Under the pieces are notes generated by a model. That model saw nothing but the letters and a program-made list of their open reading frames with translations, did not search any database and was not told where the DNA came from. A DNA stretch of 64,000 nt. Source: Acididesulfobacillus acetoxydans. GTDB lineage: Bacteria; Bacillota; Desulfitobacteriia; Desulfitobacteriales; Desulfitobacteriaceae. The stretch is taken from the NCBI RefSeq assembly GCF_902729405.1, contig NZ_LR746496.1:1922001-1986000 (forward strand). Reading direction: 5' to 3'. Shown here one piece after another: positions 52,783-61,779 of the stretch; within the stretch, counting starts at the first letter, position 1, and each line of letters opens with the position of its first letter. A program made the position numbers and the translations under genes.

Positions 52783-54873
52783 ATGATTTGGGTGAAGGAT
52801 ATCATGACCCCGATTTCCGGTTCACTGACAGAGACGGATACCTGCCGGGAGGCACTGCGGCGTGTGATGGACGAAGAGGCAGCCGGCTGGCCTGTCGCCG
52901 ACAGCGCGGGGGAGTTTGTGGGCATTGCTACTCCCCGGGCCCTGGGCAGGCTGCTCAAAGAAGAAGGTCCGGAAACTTCTTGTCTCGGAGGTGTGGAATT
53001 CGGGCCGATCGCATTTAAGGCGACTTTGCCTTTGGAGACGGCTTGGAGCCGGACTTTCCAGGTCGCGGCGGTCAGCGGGGAGGATGGTCAAATCGTCGGC
53101 ATTTTAAGCCGTTCGGCTTTGGCCGTGGCCTTGTACCAGCGGGCGGAGTTCCAAGTAAAAGAACTGGAGGCGGTTTTAAACTCTGCTCATAACGGCATCG
53201 TCGTCATCAACCGTGAAGGAATGATTACCTCCTTTAACCGGGCGGCTGAACGGTTCACCCACGTGCCCAAGGAAAAAGCCTTGGGGCGTCACGTCTTGGA
53301 TGTGCTCATTCCCCTGGGTTTGATGGAGACGTTGCAGACAGGGCAGTCAGAGTATTCCCAGAAGTTCCGGGTGGGTCGTCACACCTACATTATGAACCGG
53401 GATCCGGTGAAGCAAGAGGGGAAAATAACCGGGGCGGTGGGCGTTTTCCAGGACATTTCGGAAATTGAGTCGGTATCCCAGGAACTGGCTTCGGTCAAAG
53501 CGTTGAACCGGGAATTGGATTCCGTTATCCAGTCATCCTCAGACGGTTTTGTCGTCACAGATGCTGCGGGAATCATTATCCGGACCAACGCGGCTTTTGA
53601 GAAAATGAGCCTGAGCACTGCCCAGGAACTCTTGGGCCGCCGCATTCAAGAGTTGGGGGATGGAGAAGTTTACGCCCATTCGCTGCTGGATGTGGTTCTG
53701 CAAAGAAAGCATCCGGTCAGTGTCACGGAGAAGAAGCAAGATCACAGTTTCCTGGTGACCGGAAGTCCGGTTTTCGATGAAGAAGGACGATTGGTCAGAG
53801 TGGTTATTAACCTGAGAGACATGACCATGCTTAACCAACTGCGCCAGGAACTGCTGGAATCTAAGCGCCTGAGCGAAAAATACCATCTGGAACTGGCGGA
53901 ACTGCGCCAACGCGGAGATACGGGGGGCATGATTGCCTCCAGCCCGGAGATGGAGGAGGTATTAGAGCTGATCCAGCGCGTCGCCAAAGTGGATTCAACG
54001 GTGCTTCTGCTCGGGGAATCCGGGGTGGGCAAGGAGGGGATGGCCAAGCTCCTGCACAGTCGCAGCCCGCGGGCGGAGGGACCGTTCATTAAAGTGAATT
54101 GCGGGGCCATTCCCGAGCAACTTTTGGAATCAGAGCTATTTGGCTATGAGAGCGGGGCCTTCACGGGAGCCCGCAGAGAAGGAAAAATCGGGATGTTCGA
54201 ATTGGCCCATAACGGCACTCTGCTTTTGGATGAGATCGGGGATTTGCCTTTTAATCTGCAGGCTAAACTCTTGCGGGTTTTGCAGGAGAGAGAGGTTGTA
54301 CCCGTGGGGGGAAGCAAGCCCCGCCGGGTTAATGTGCGGATTTTGGCCGCGACCCACAAGGATCTGGAAGAAATGGTGCGTCTGGGGAAACTGCGGGAGG
54401 ACCTTTTTTTTCGTCTCAACGTGGTACCCATTTGGATCCCGCCCCTGAGGGAGCGGCGGGCCGATATCATTCCCCTTCTGCACCATTTCCGGGAGAGGTT
54501 TTGCAAAAAATACGGACTGCAGCGGGAATTTGCGCCGGATGCGGTGGAAGCCTTTTACCAGTATGACTGGCCGGGCAACGTACGGGAATTGGAAAACATG
54601 GTGGAGCGTTTGATCGTCATGGCTCCCGGCGAACTGATTACCCTGTCCCTGCTTCCCCCTGTCTTCCAGAGTCCCCCTGAGGAGGGAGGAGGAGTATCCG
54701 TCCGTGCCCTTATGCCGCTGAAAGAGGCCGTGCTGGAAGTGGAACGCCAATTGATCGAAAGGGCCATGGCGAAATACGGAAGCACCTATAAAGCAGCCGA
54801 AGCTTTAGGTGTGAATCAGTCCACGGTGGTGCGCCGTTTGGCCAAATTGAGGCGGAAGGCTACAAACGCCTGA
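52783..54873 (+). CDS. Sigma-54-dependent transcriptional activator with CBS and PAS domains
   Basis: 696 aa. N-terminal CBS pair (about 1-120: VKDIMTPISGSLTETD), two PAS domains (about 125-240, LNSAHNGIVVINREGMITSF; about 245-360, IQSSSDGFVVTDAAGII), an AAA+ domain with Walker A GESGVGKEG (about 410), GAFTGARREGK (about 461), Walker B GTLLLDEIGDLP (about 478), and a C-terminal Fis-type HTH (about 655-695, AAEALGVNQSTVVRRLAKL). It carries all motifs needed to open sigma-54 promoters. Sensory domains suggest control by nucleotides and a small molecule or redox state. A plausible activator of the -24/-12 promoter at 6463. Confidence 0.92.
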   Translation: MIWVKDIMTPISGSLTETDTCREALRRVMDEEAAGWPVADSAGEFVGIATPRALGRLLKEEGPETSCLGGVEFGPIAFKATLPLETAWSRTFQVAAVSGEDGQIVGILSRSALAVALYQRAEFQVKELEAVLNSAHNGIVVINREGMITSFNRAAERFTHVPKEKALGRHVLDVLIPLGLMETLQTGQSEYSQKFRVGRHTYIMNRDPVKQEGKITGAVGVFQDISEIESVSQELASVKALNRELDSVIQSSSDGFVVTDAAGIIIRTNAAFEKMSLSTAQELLGRRIQELGDGEVYAHSLLDVVLQRKHPVSVTEKKQDHSFLVTGSPVFDEEGRLVRVVINLRDMTMLNQLRQELLESKRLSEKYHLELAELRQRGDTGGMIASSPEMEEVLELIQRVAKVDSTVLLLGESGVGKEGMAKLLHSRSPRAEGPFIKVNCGAIPEQLLESELFGYESGAFTGARREGKIGMFELAHNGTLLLDEIGDLPFNLQAKLLRVLQEREVVPVGGSKPRRVNVRILAATHKDLEEMVRLGKLREDLFFRLNVVPIWIPPLRERRADIIPLLHHFRERFCKKYGLQREFAPDAVEAFYQYDWPGNVRELENMVERLIVMAPGELITLSLLPPVFQSPPEEGGGVSVRALMPLKEAVLEVERQLIERAMAKYGSTYKAAEALGVNQSTVVRRLAKLRRKATNA

Positions 54874-54902
54874 ATGCAGGAGATGAGCGGGCGGCGCATT
54901 AA

Positions 54903-54932
54903 TTGGTAAACTTTGCGCTGAGTGTGTATAAT
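54903..54932 (+). promoter_or_regulatory. Sigma-A promoter of pepF
   Basis: TTGGTA - 18 bp - TATAAT, 32 bp upstream of the pepF ATG. The -10 box is perfect. Confidence 0.65.
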
Positions 54933-54963
54933 AACGGGGTAAGACAGTGTGGGAGGGAAGTTC

Positions 54964-56775
54964 ATGGCAAAACAGAAGCTGAAGTCCCGGGCTGAGATCG
55001 CGGCCGATTCCAAATGGCGCTTGGAAGACATTTTCCCCAGCAATCAGGCTTGGGAGGAAGAATTTGCCGCCCTAGAGAAGCTCATCCCGGAAGCAGAGAG
55101 ATTTAAGGGGCACTTGGCTGACAGCCCGGAGTCGCTGTACGCCTGCCTGAAGTGGACAGACGATTTAGGGTTGCGTCTGGAAGAGGTGTACTCCTATGCC
55201 AGGATGCGCCGGGACGAAGACAACCGGGAGCCCCTCTACCAGGGGATGACGGACCGGGCCGGGGCTTTGGCCGTGAAAGTTGGCAGCGCGACTTCCTTCG
55301 TGGTGCCGGAACTCTTGGCTTTAGAGCCTAAACGTTTTGAAGAACTCCGCCGTTATGGTCCGCTGGGGATCTATGAGCAGGCTTTTGAGGACATGCTGCG
55401 CAAAAGAGAGCATGTCCTCAGTCTGGCAGAAGAGAAACTGATGGCCGAAATCGGTGAATTGGCTGAGGCGCCAAGCACAATTTTTACCATGGCCAACAAT
55501 GCTGATCTCAAGTTTCCGGAAATCCGGGACGCCGAGGGTCACGAAGTCGAACTTACTAAAGGCAACTATCTCCATTTTATGGAGAGTCCCGATCGAAGAG
55601 TACGGCAGGAGGCTTTTGAGGGCCTCTATCATACCTATCAAAAGCAGGTCAATACTTGGGGGGCAACCTTAAACGCCAGTATCAAGGCGGATATTTTTAC
55701 GGCTAAAGCCCGGCATTACGGTTCCGCTCTGGAGGCTTCTCTGGATGATGACAAAGTACCGGTGACGGTTTACGACGCCTTGGTGGAGACGGTACATGAG
55801 TTTTTGCCGGACATGTACCGTTACGTCAAGTTGCGTAAGCAAGCCCTGGCACTGGACGAGCTGCACATGTATGACATTTACGTACCCATTGTCCCCGAAT
55901 TTCAGATGAAGATTCCATATGAAAAGGCCCGTACTATGGTACTTACCGGATTGAAACCGCTGGGGGCAGAATATCTGAAGGCGCTGGAAGCGGGGTTCAG
56001 AAACGGTTGGGTGGACGTTTACGAAAATGAAGGAAAGACGAGCGGTGCTTACTCTTGGGGCACTTACCGTTCTCACCCGTATGTACTGCTCAATCATCAG
56101 GATACACTGGATTCCATGTTTACGATTGCGCATGAGATGGGACATTCCTTGCATACCTATTTTTCCAACCGTTCCCAGCCACATATTTATGCCGGGTACA
56201 GAATCTTCGTGGCGGAAGTGGCCTCGACTTTAAATGAAGCTCTGGTTATGGAACATCTTTTGTCCACCACGGAAGATAAGAAGCTCTTGGCTTACCTGGT
56301 CAATCACTACCTGGAACAGTTCCGCGGCACCATTTTCCGGCAGACGATGTTTGCCGAATTTGAGAAAGAGGCCCATGCCCTGGCGGAAAAAGGCGAAGCC
56401 TTGACGGCGGACCGCTTCTCCGAGATTTACCGGGGGTTGAATGCGCTCTACTACGGTCCGGATGTCGTCCAGGACGCCGAGATCGCTGGGGAATGGGCCC
56501 GGATCCCTCACTTTTACAACGCCTTTTACGTTTACAAGTATGCCACCGGTTTTTCGGCGGCGACGGCTCTGGCCAAGGGGATTTTAGAGGAGGGCCAAAC
56601 TGCGGTGGAGCGCTATTTGGCTTTTTTGGCGAGCGGCAGCTCCGATTATCCCATTGAACTCCTGCGCAAGGCCGGGGTGGACATGGAAACTCCCACACCG
56701 GTCCGGGAAGCGCTTCGGGTCTTCGCCGGGCTGGTCAACCGTCTGGAAGATCTTTTGAATCAGTCAGCCGGCTAG
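54964..56775 (+). CDS. pepF: Oligoendopeptidase F
   Basis: 603 aa, M3 family zinc metallopeptidase. HEMGH at 390-394 with the downstream Glu in FVAEVASTLNEAL (about 418). Family features SGAYSWGTYRSHPYVLLN (about 360) and the C-terminal YNAFYVYKYATGFSAA (about 518). Cuts oligopeptides in the cytosol. ATG 54964 follows GGGAGGG; the alternative GTG at 54949 lies in that site. Independent of the aromatic genes. Confidence 0.92.
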   Translation: MAKQKLKSRAEIAADSKWRLEDIFPSNQAWEEEFAALEKLIPEAERFKGHLADSPESLYACLKWTDDLGLRLEEVYSYARMRRDEDNREPLYQGMTDRAGALAVKVGSATSFVVPELLALEPKRFEELRRYGPLGIYEQAFEDMLRKREHVLSLAEEKLMAEIGELAEAPSTIFTMANNADLKFPEIRDAEGHEVELTKGNYLHFMESPDRRVRQEAFEGLYHTYQKQVNTWGATLNASIKADIFTAKARHYGSALEASLDDDKVPVTVYDALVETVHEFLPDMYRYVKLRKQALALDELHMYDIYVPIVPEFQMKIPYEKARTMVLTGLKPLGAEYLKALEAGFRNGWVDVYENEGKTSGAYSWGTYRSHPYVLLNHQDTLDSMFTIAHEMGHSLHTYFSNRSQPHIYAGYRIFVAEVASTLNEALVMEHLLSTTEDKKLLAYLVNHYLEQFRGTIFRQTMFAEFEKEAHALAEKGEALTADRFSEIYRGLNALYYGPDVVQDAEIAGEWARIPHFYNAFYVYKYATGFSAATALAKGILEEGQTAVERYLAFLASGSSDYPIELLRKAGVDMETPTPVREALRVFAGLVNRLEDLLNQSAG

Positions 56776-56825
56776 GGCGGCCGCGGCAAGCTGCCTGGGG
56801 CGATGCGGCGCCAAGAGCGATAATT

Positions 56826-56864
56826 TCCGCTAAGATTGGCAGACGAGGGTTCCATTTTAGCGGA
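56826..56864. terminator. Possible terminator between pepF and the TPR gene
   Basis: TCCGCTAA (56826-56833) and TTAGCGGA (56857-56864) form an 8-bp dyad in the gap between convergent genes; some flanking T's on the plus side are interrupted. Confidence 0.4.
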
Positions 56865-56895
56865 GGCGCCTTGACAGTGCAGCCGAGTACGATCC

Positions 56896-57762
56896 TCAAG
56901 GTTTAACTAAGGCTTGGAAACGGGGATCCCCCCGCACCGGTGCGAAATCCTGCTCCTCCCGGGCCACCGCTTTGGCATCCGGGTTCAAGGCGATGGCGGG
57001 CAATAGATACTCGATGACTTTGGGCACATTATCCTGGCGGCCGTAGATGCTGGCGATGCCGAAGTAGGCCCAAGTATCTTTGGAATTGAGTTGAATAGCT
57101 GCTTGGTAAGCGGAAATCGCGCTGCTCCAACGCCCTGCCAGCTCATTAGCCAAGCCCAGGTTGAACTGGGCGTATTCAAAGGAGGGCTTGAGGGCAAGAG
57201 CCTGCCGAATCAAAGCGATTCCTTCATCATAGCGGCCCAGAAAAGCGTAAGTGGCGCCTTTGCCGTTCAGGGCCTGGTAAGAAGCGGGATTGAGGTTCAG
57301 AGCACGGTCAAAGAGAACCAAGGCCTGGTCATACCGGCGGGCGTAATAGAGCTTGAGACCGCGGTTGTAAAAGTCGAGGGCTTCCCGTTGCCGTTGATCC
57401 ATTTCCGGGGCGGCGGGGGCAGCGGCGGCAGTAGAAACGGCGGGTTTGCCTTCCTGTCCCGGCTTGGCAGCGGCGGCAGCCGTCACCTTTCCGCCGGCGG
57501 GAGCCGGGGCGGGGTTCGTCCCGGGACCGGGTCCGGTGACAGCCGCGGCAGGCGGCGTGGTCAGAGCAGGAACGATAGAGAAGGCGCTGGGAACGCCCGC
57601 GAGAAAAAGACCCACAATGCCCGCCGAGAACAGAAACAGCCGCTTCCGTGGCCGCTTGCCCCGCAAACGTGCGGAGAGGTAATACCCGACGGACGAGAGG
57701 AGCAGGATGATTCCGACAGCGGCGGCGATACCGCCGATTCCTTTAAATGAGGCGAAGAGCAT
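56896..57762 (-). CDS. TPR-repeat membrane protein
   Basis: 288 aa. Two N-terminal membrane segments (about 8-28 and 43-63), an Ala/Pro/Gly-rich linker (about 65-125), then TPR units (YNRGLKLYYARRYDQALVLFDRAL about 133; LNGKGATYAFLGRYDEGIAL about 168; and two more). Probably a membrane-tethered scaffold. Its ATG overlaps the ATG of the divergent gene at 57761 by two bases (CATG shared), so one of the two starts may be annotated too far upstream. Confidence 0.78.
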   Translation of the reverse strand: MLFASFKGIGGIAAAVGIILLLSSVGYYLSARLRGKRPRKRLFLFSAGIVGLFLAGVPSAFSIVPALTTPPAAAVTGPGPGTNPAPAPAGGKVTAAAAAKPGQEGKPAVSTAAAAPAAPEMDQRQREALDFYNRGLKLYYARRYDQALVLFDRALNLNPASYQALNGKGATYAFLGRYDEGIALIRQALALKPSFEYAQFNLGLANELAGRWSSAISAYQAAIQLNSKDTWAYFGIASIYGRQDNVPKVIEYLLPAIALNPDAKAVAREEQDFAPVRGDPRFQALVKP

Positions 57763-58066
57763 GACTTATCCCCACTTTCGCAAATACAATTCCATCGACG
57801 ATCTGCGCCGACTTGTGGGCTATCTGATCGTTAGTTTCCTGGCCGTTTTTCTCTACGTTCCTTTTCTTTGGCTGGCGAGTATTTGGGGAATGCACCCTCA
57901 GATTTATCTTCGTTGGGTCTTGGCTTCCGGGCTGATTCTCGTCTTCAACGTCGTTTTCTATTTTTGGCGTTACCCCGAGCAGTGGCTCAAGAACCTCGTC
58001 CTGCTGGCAGCTGTTAACGTGTTTCTCGTGGTTTTGGAATATGTATGGATTGTCAACGGATTGTGA
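57761..58066 (+). CDS. Small hydrophobic membrane protein
   Basis: 101 aa with three predicted membrane helices (about 19-40, 47-66, 74-97). No family recognised. ATG 57761 is in frame with an upstream start at 57707 that would lie fully inside the TPR gene. Starts divergent from the TPR gene with overlapping codons, an unusual layout. Confidence 0.55.
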   Translation: MTYPHFRKYNSIDDLRRLVGYLIVSFLAVFLYVPFLWLASIWGMHPQIYLRWVLASGLILVFNVVFYFWRYPEQWLKNLVLLAAVNVFLVVLEYVWIVNGL

Positions 58067-58181
58067 GCGCGCAGTTTGCAAACCCTCAGGCTTTGACCCT
58101 TTTGTCCCCATATCGACAAGTGACCCTGTGAGCTTAGCATACCATATTATCGGCCCGGATACGCGGGTTCCGGGATGCAAC

Positions 58182-58211
58182 TTGACAAAACTTTCTTGCC
58201 AGGATTAATAT
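58182..58211 (+). promoter_or_regulatory. Sigma-A promoter of the Mrp gene
   Basis: TTGACA - 18 bp - TAATAT, 96 bp upstream of the ATPase gene. The -35 box is perfect. Confidence 0.7.
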
Positions 58212-58306
58212 GAATGAGGTTATTTGCTTCGCAGCGCGAACCTTGACGGTTCGGCCTTGAACTATAAACATCTGCCAGTCGGTCAGATGAAAGGGAGGGA
58301 ACCACT

Positions 58307-59173
58307 GTGTCCGATTCTTGTAATACCTGTTCAGCCGCCGGAACTTGTTCCGGAGAAAGTTGTCCGCCGGAGTTGACGGAAGCTCAGAAAGCCAGCCGTA
58401 TCGGCAAAGTTGTGGCCATCATGAGCGGCAAAGGGGGAGTTGGCAAGTCCTCCGTGACGGGAATGCTCGCTGTCAGCTTAAGACGGCAAGGTTATAAAGT
58501 CGGCATCCTTGATGCCGATATTACGGGACCGAGTATTCCCAAGATTTTTGGCGTGAAAGATAAAGCGAATGTCGTTCCGGCCGGTGTGATACCGCCGACG
58601 AGCTCCAGCGGAATTAAGATTATGTCGCTCAACCTGATGCTGGAGAATGAAGATGATCCGGTCATTTGGCGCGGGCCGATCATCGCTCAAATTCTTAACC
58701 AGTTCTGGACGGATGTCGTCTGGGGCGAGTTGGACTATCTCTTGCTCGATTTGCCGCCGGGGACGGGAGATGTGCCGATCACGATTTTTCAGTCCCTGCC
58801 TGTAGACGGTTTGGTGGTCGTCACCAGTCCGCAGCAGTTAGCTAATATGGTAGTACGGAAAGCGATAAAAATGGCCAAGAAATACGATCCCAGATTTTAC
58901 GGCTTGATCGAAAATATGGCTTATGTGGAATGTCCGCATTGCCAAGAACGCATGGAGATCTTCGGTAAACCTCAGGGCCAGGCGGAGGCCGCGCGCAGTG
59001 AAATCCCCTACTTGGGCGAACTACCCGTCGATCCGGCCCTGGCTACTCTTTCGGATGCCGGTAAAATAGAAGAGTACCAATCTCCTGCCTTTGACGAAAT
59101 CGGGCGGCGTCTGGCGGAAGAGCTCAAAAAAAACGTGACCCTCAATCCTTCTAAGCTAAATCTGAAAATGTAA
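58307..59173 (+). CDS. Mrp/NBP35 family FeS-carrier P-loop ATPase
   Basis: 288 aa. Cys-rich N-terminus (CNTCSAAGTCSGESC about 6-20), deviant Walker A SGKGGVGKSSV (about 41-51), DADITGPSIP (about 69) and CPHCQE (about 206, conserved CxxC for the bridging cluster). Assembles and hands over iron-sulfur clusters, in demand given the many FeS enzymes here. GTG start behind GGGAGG. Confidence 0.9.
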   Translation: MSDSCNTCSAAGTCSGESCPPELTEAQKASRIGKVVAIMSGKGGVGKSSVTGMLAVSLRRQGYKVGILDADITGPSIPKIFGVKDKANVVPAGVIPPTSSSGIKIMSLNLMLENEDDPVIWRGPIIAQILNQFWTDVVWGELDYLLLDLPPGTGDVPITIFQSLPVDGLVVVTSPQQLANMVVRKAIKMAKKYDPRFYGLIENMAYVECPHCQERMEIFGKPQGQAEAARSEIPYLGELPVDPALATLSDAGKIEEYQSPAFDEIGRRLAEELKKNVTLNPSKLNLKM

Positions 59174-59206
59174 ATCGGAAAAATGTGAGCGGGGAGGTGG
59201 CCGGCC

Positions 59207-60484
59207 TTGGGGCCGGAAAAGATGGACAGTACGGAAAACAGGTCGACGATCCGGGATATTTCCCTGGCTCCGCAGGGAGAGAGAAAGATCGATTGGGTTG
59301 CGAATCACATGCCGGTGCTCAACGCCTTGCGCGCGGAATTTGAAAAAGAACAACCTTTTGCCGGGAAGAGAGCGGTTATCTGTCTGCACCTGGAAGCAAA
59401 GACGGCTTATCTGGCTCGGACTATCAGGGCTGGGGGGGCGGAAGTCGCTGTGGCGGCCAGCAATCCTCTCTCCACCCAAGATGATGTCGTGGCGGCCCTT
59501 GTTCAAAGGGGCATAGAAGCTCATGCTTGGCACGGGGCCACAGACGCAGAATACCGGCGTCATATTCAACAAGCCCTGGATTTTGAACCGGATTACATTA
59601 TTGATGACGGCGGGGATTTGGTCACAACGATTCATCGTGAGCGCCGGGAACTGCTGACCCGGGTGAAAGGCGGAGCGGAGGAGACGACGACGGGCATTCT
59701 CAGGCTGAGGGCGATGGACAGGGACGGTGAACTGGGTTTCCCCATGATAGCCGTGAACGACGCCGAGTGCAAATACCTCTTTGACAACCGCTACGGCACG
59801 GGACAGTCCGTTTGGGACGGAATCATGCGCACGACGAATTTGGTTGTCGCCGGCAAGACGGTTGTCGTTGCAGGTTATGGTTGGTGTGGCAAAGGGGTTG
59901 CTTTGCGGGCCAAAGGTCTGGGGGCACGGATTATAGTCTGCGAAGTCAACGCGATCAAGGCCAATGAGGCCTGGATGGACGGATTTGAAGTGATGCCCAT
60001 GCTGGAAGCGGCTCAAGTGGGGGATGTGTTCATCACGGTCACGGGCAACAGGGACATCATAAGGGCCCAACACTTTGAGGTTATGAAATCAGGCGCGATT
60101 CTCTGCAATGCGGGGCATTTTGATGTTGAGGTCAACCGGGTTGAACTGGCTGCCCTGGCCTCTTCGCAGCGAGTCGTGAGGCCGAATATCGAAGAATTCG
60201 TTTTCTCCGACGGACGGAAGGTTTACTTGCTGGCCGAAGGCCGTTTGGTCAATCTGGCGGCCGGAGACGGTCATCCGGCTGAAGTCATGGATATGACCTT
60301 TGCCCTGCAGGCCCTGTCACTGCGTTATCTGGCGGAACATGGGGCCGAACTCGGTCAGCATGTCTACCGGGTGCCGGAAGAAATCGATCAAACGGTAGCG
60401 AACCTGCGCCTGAGTTCACTCGGTTTGCGGATTGACGCGCTCACCCCCGAGCAGAAAGCCTATTTGGCCGCTTGGCACGAATAA
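59207..60484 (+). CDS. ahcY: Adenosylhomocysteinase
   Basis: 425 aa, short bacterial/archaeal form. WHGATDAEYRRH (about 108), DDGGDLVTTIH (about 131-141), NDAECKYLFDNRYGTGQS (about 186-203) and the NAD motif GYGWCGKGVA (about 222-231). Splits S-adenosylhomocysteine in the methyl cycle. TTG 59207 lies 7 nt behind GGGGAGGTGG; the ATG at 59222 would be too distant, so TTG was preferred. Confidence 0.92.
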   Translation: MGPEKMDSTENRSTIRDISLAPQGERKIDWVANHMPVLNALRAEFEKEQPFAGKRAVICLHLEAKTAYLARTIRAGGAEVAVAASNPLSTQDDVVAALVQRGIEAHAWHGATDAEYRRHIQQALDFEPDYIIDDGGDLVTTIHRERRELLTRVKGGAEETTTGILRLRAMDRDGELGFPMIAVNDAECKYLFDNRYGTGQSVWDGIMRTTNLVVAGKTVVVAGYGWCGKGVALRAKGLGARIIVCEVNAIKANEAWMDGFEVMPMLEAAQVGDVFITVTGNRDIIRAQHFEVMKSGAILCNAGHFDVEVNRVELAALASSQRVVRPNIEEFVFSDGRKVYLLAEGRLVNLAAGDGHPAEVMDMTFALQALSLRYLAEHGAELGQHVYRVPEEIDQTVANLRLSSLGLRIDALTPEQKAYLAAWHE

Positions 60485-60630
60485 CTTCCTCCCCGCGTTG
60501 AAGCGCGAGGATTTCCAAGCTTCCTTCAACCCCGGAAGCAATTCCGAGGTTTTGCTTTGCGTTTCCTATAACTAAGGCATTTTACGCGGGGCATCTTCCG
60601 GTGAAGTGCCGGTAGATGCCCTTTCCTTTG
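60485..60630. other. Hairpin-rich region after ahcY (possible IS200/605 end plus terminator)
   Basis: Three dyads: CCCGCG-TTGAAG-CGCGAGG (about 60493-60511), GCTTCC...GGAAGC (60520-60539) and GGGCATCT-T-CCGG...CCGG-T-AGATGCCC (60589-60621). The first resembles the imperfect palindromes at IS200/IS605 ends; no transposase is present. The third has 12 paired bases and a mixed CTTTCCTTT tail and may terminate ahcY. Confidence 0.45.
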
Positions 60631-60769
60631 CGGCCTAAGGCGGCCGAACTTTGGCAAAATAGAATTTTTGCCGTAAGACTCAAATTCTTCTTTAAGTTTT
60701 GCCTGTTATAGTATACAATTGAATTAGTTATAGGTATTAGAAGCACTGGCTTGGGGGAGGACGGAAGAG

Positions 60770-61669
60770 ATGGACACATTTGTGGTTTCTCGCTTGACCA
60801 AACCGGCGATTGTAGGCAGCAGCAAGGACATCCGCCAGGCCGTGGAGGTTTGCCGCAAGGCGGCCCGTGAAAACAGCCCCGTCTTATTTCAAGGAGAGAT
60901 TGGGGTCGGCAAACTTCTCCTGGCAAGTTATCTCCATTACGAAAGCTCACGTTTGGGGAAACCGTTTCTGCTGGTGGATTGTGATTCGGAGGAAGGAATT
61001 CGGGAGTTTTTGAGCCCGGAAAATTCAGAATCGAAACTTAAGTTCCTCAAAGGCGGTACCCTCTATTTCCGCGAGATAGCCGGCTTGACCTTGAGCGAAC
61101 AGGCACGCTTGCAGCGTTTCTGCCTGCTGGCCGAAGCGGAGGATGTCCGGGTTTTGTTGGGCTCGTCCCAGAATGTCCACCTGCTCATGTATGAAAAAGC
61201 CATCGATGCAGAACTCTATCACTATGCGACCCAGCGGGAGATCTACATCGCGCCGCTGCGCCAGAGACGGGATGATATCATGGATTTGGCCGGATATTTC
61301 ATTAAGAGGCTGAATCAACGCTTGCGCAAGGGGGTGCAGGGTCTGACCCCGCAGGCTGAGGAAGTTTTCCTCTCCTACGGTTGGCCGGGTAATGTGGAAG
61401 AGTTGCGCCAGTCCCTGACGCGGGCCATGATCCTGACGGCGGAATCTTTTATCGGCCGCAGGCATCTAGCGGAGTCCATAGGCCAGGCGGGGGATTTCTT
61501 GCACAATCCCGACGTTATGCCCTTGGACCGTATGGAAGAACTTCTTCTGCGCAGTGCGCTCAGCCGCTATGGCACGACTCTGGAGGGAAAGAAGCGGGCG
61601 GCCAGAGCTTTAAACATTTCTCTGGCGACTCTGTACAATAAAGTGAAGCGCTATAATGTGAGTAAATGA
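60770..61669 (+). CDS. Degenerate NtrC-like AAA protein with Fis HTH
   Basis: 299 aa, related to the AAA+ and HTH parts of sigma-54 activators. Walker A survives (GEIGVGK about 43), but the GAFTGA loop that contacts sigma-54 is missing and the Walker B region reads GGTLYFREIAGL (Asp replaced by Arg) near 95. The C-terminal HTH is intact (AARALNISLATLYNKVKRYNV about 275-296). GGGGGAGG precedes the ATG. It most likely binds DNA as a repressor or antagonist, or in a sigma-54-independent way like TyrR-type proteins. Downstream gene: AcuA-like. Confidence 0.75.
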   Translation: MDTFVVSRLTKPAIVGSSKDIRQAVEVCRKAARENSPVLFQGEIGVGKLLLASYLHYESSRLGKPFLLVDCDSEEGIREFLSPENSESKLKFLKGGTLYFREIAGLTLSEQARLQRFCLLAEAEDVRVLLGSSQNVHLLMYEKAIDAELYHYATQREIYIAPLRQRRDDIMDLAGYFIKRLNQRLRKGVQGLTPQAEEVFLSYGWPGNVEELRQSLTRAMILTAESFIGRRHLAESIGQAGDFLHNPDVMPLDRMEELLLRSALSRYGTTLEGKKRAARALNISLATLYNKVKRYNVSK

Positions 61670-61779
61670 GCGCATAAGCGCATAATTGGAGTGCAAAGTA
61701 CTACAATAAGAACATGGTTAAACAAAAAAACCGTGAACCGGCTTTTTCAAAGATACGAATAATACGTCAATGACCTTTT

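Noticed and set aside
60485-60545. Functional IS200/IS605 element
   Set aside because: Only palindromes resembling element ends are present; no tnpA or tnpB frame is found nearby.
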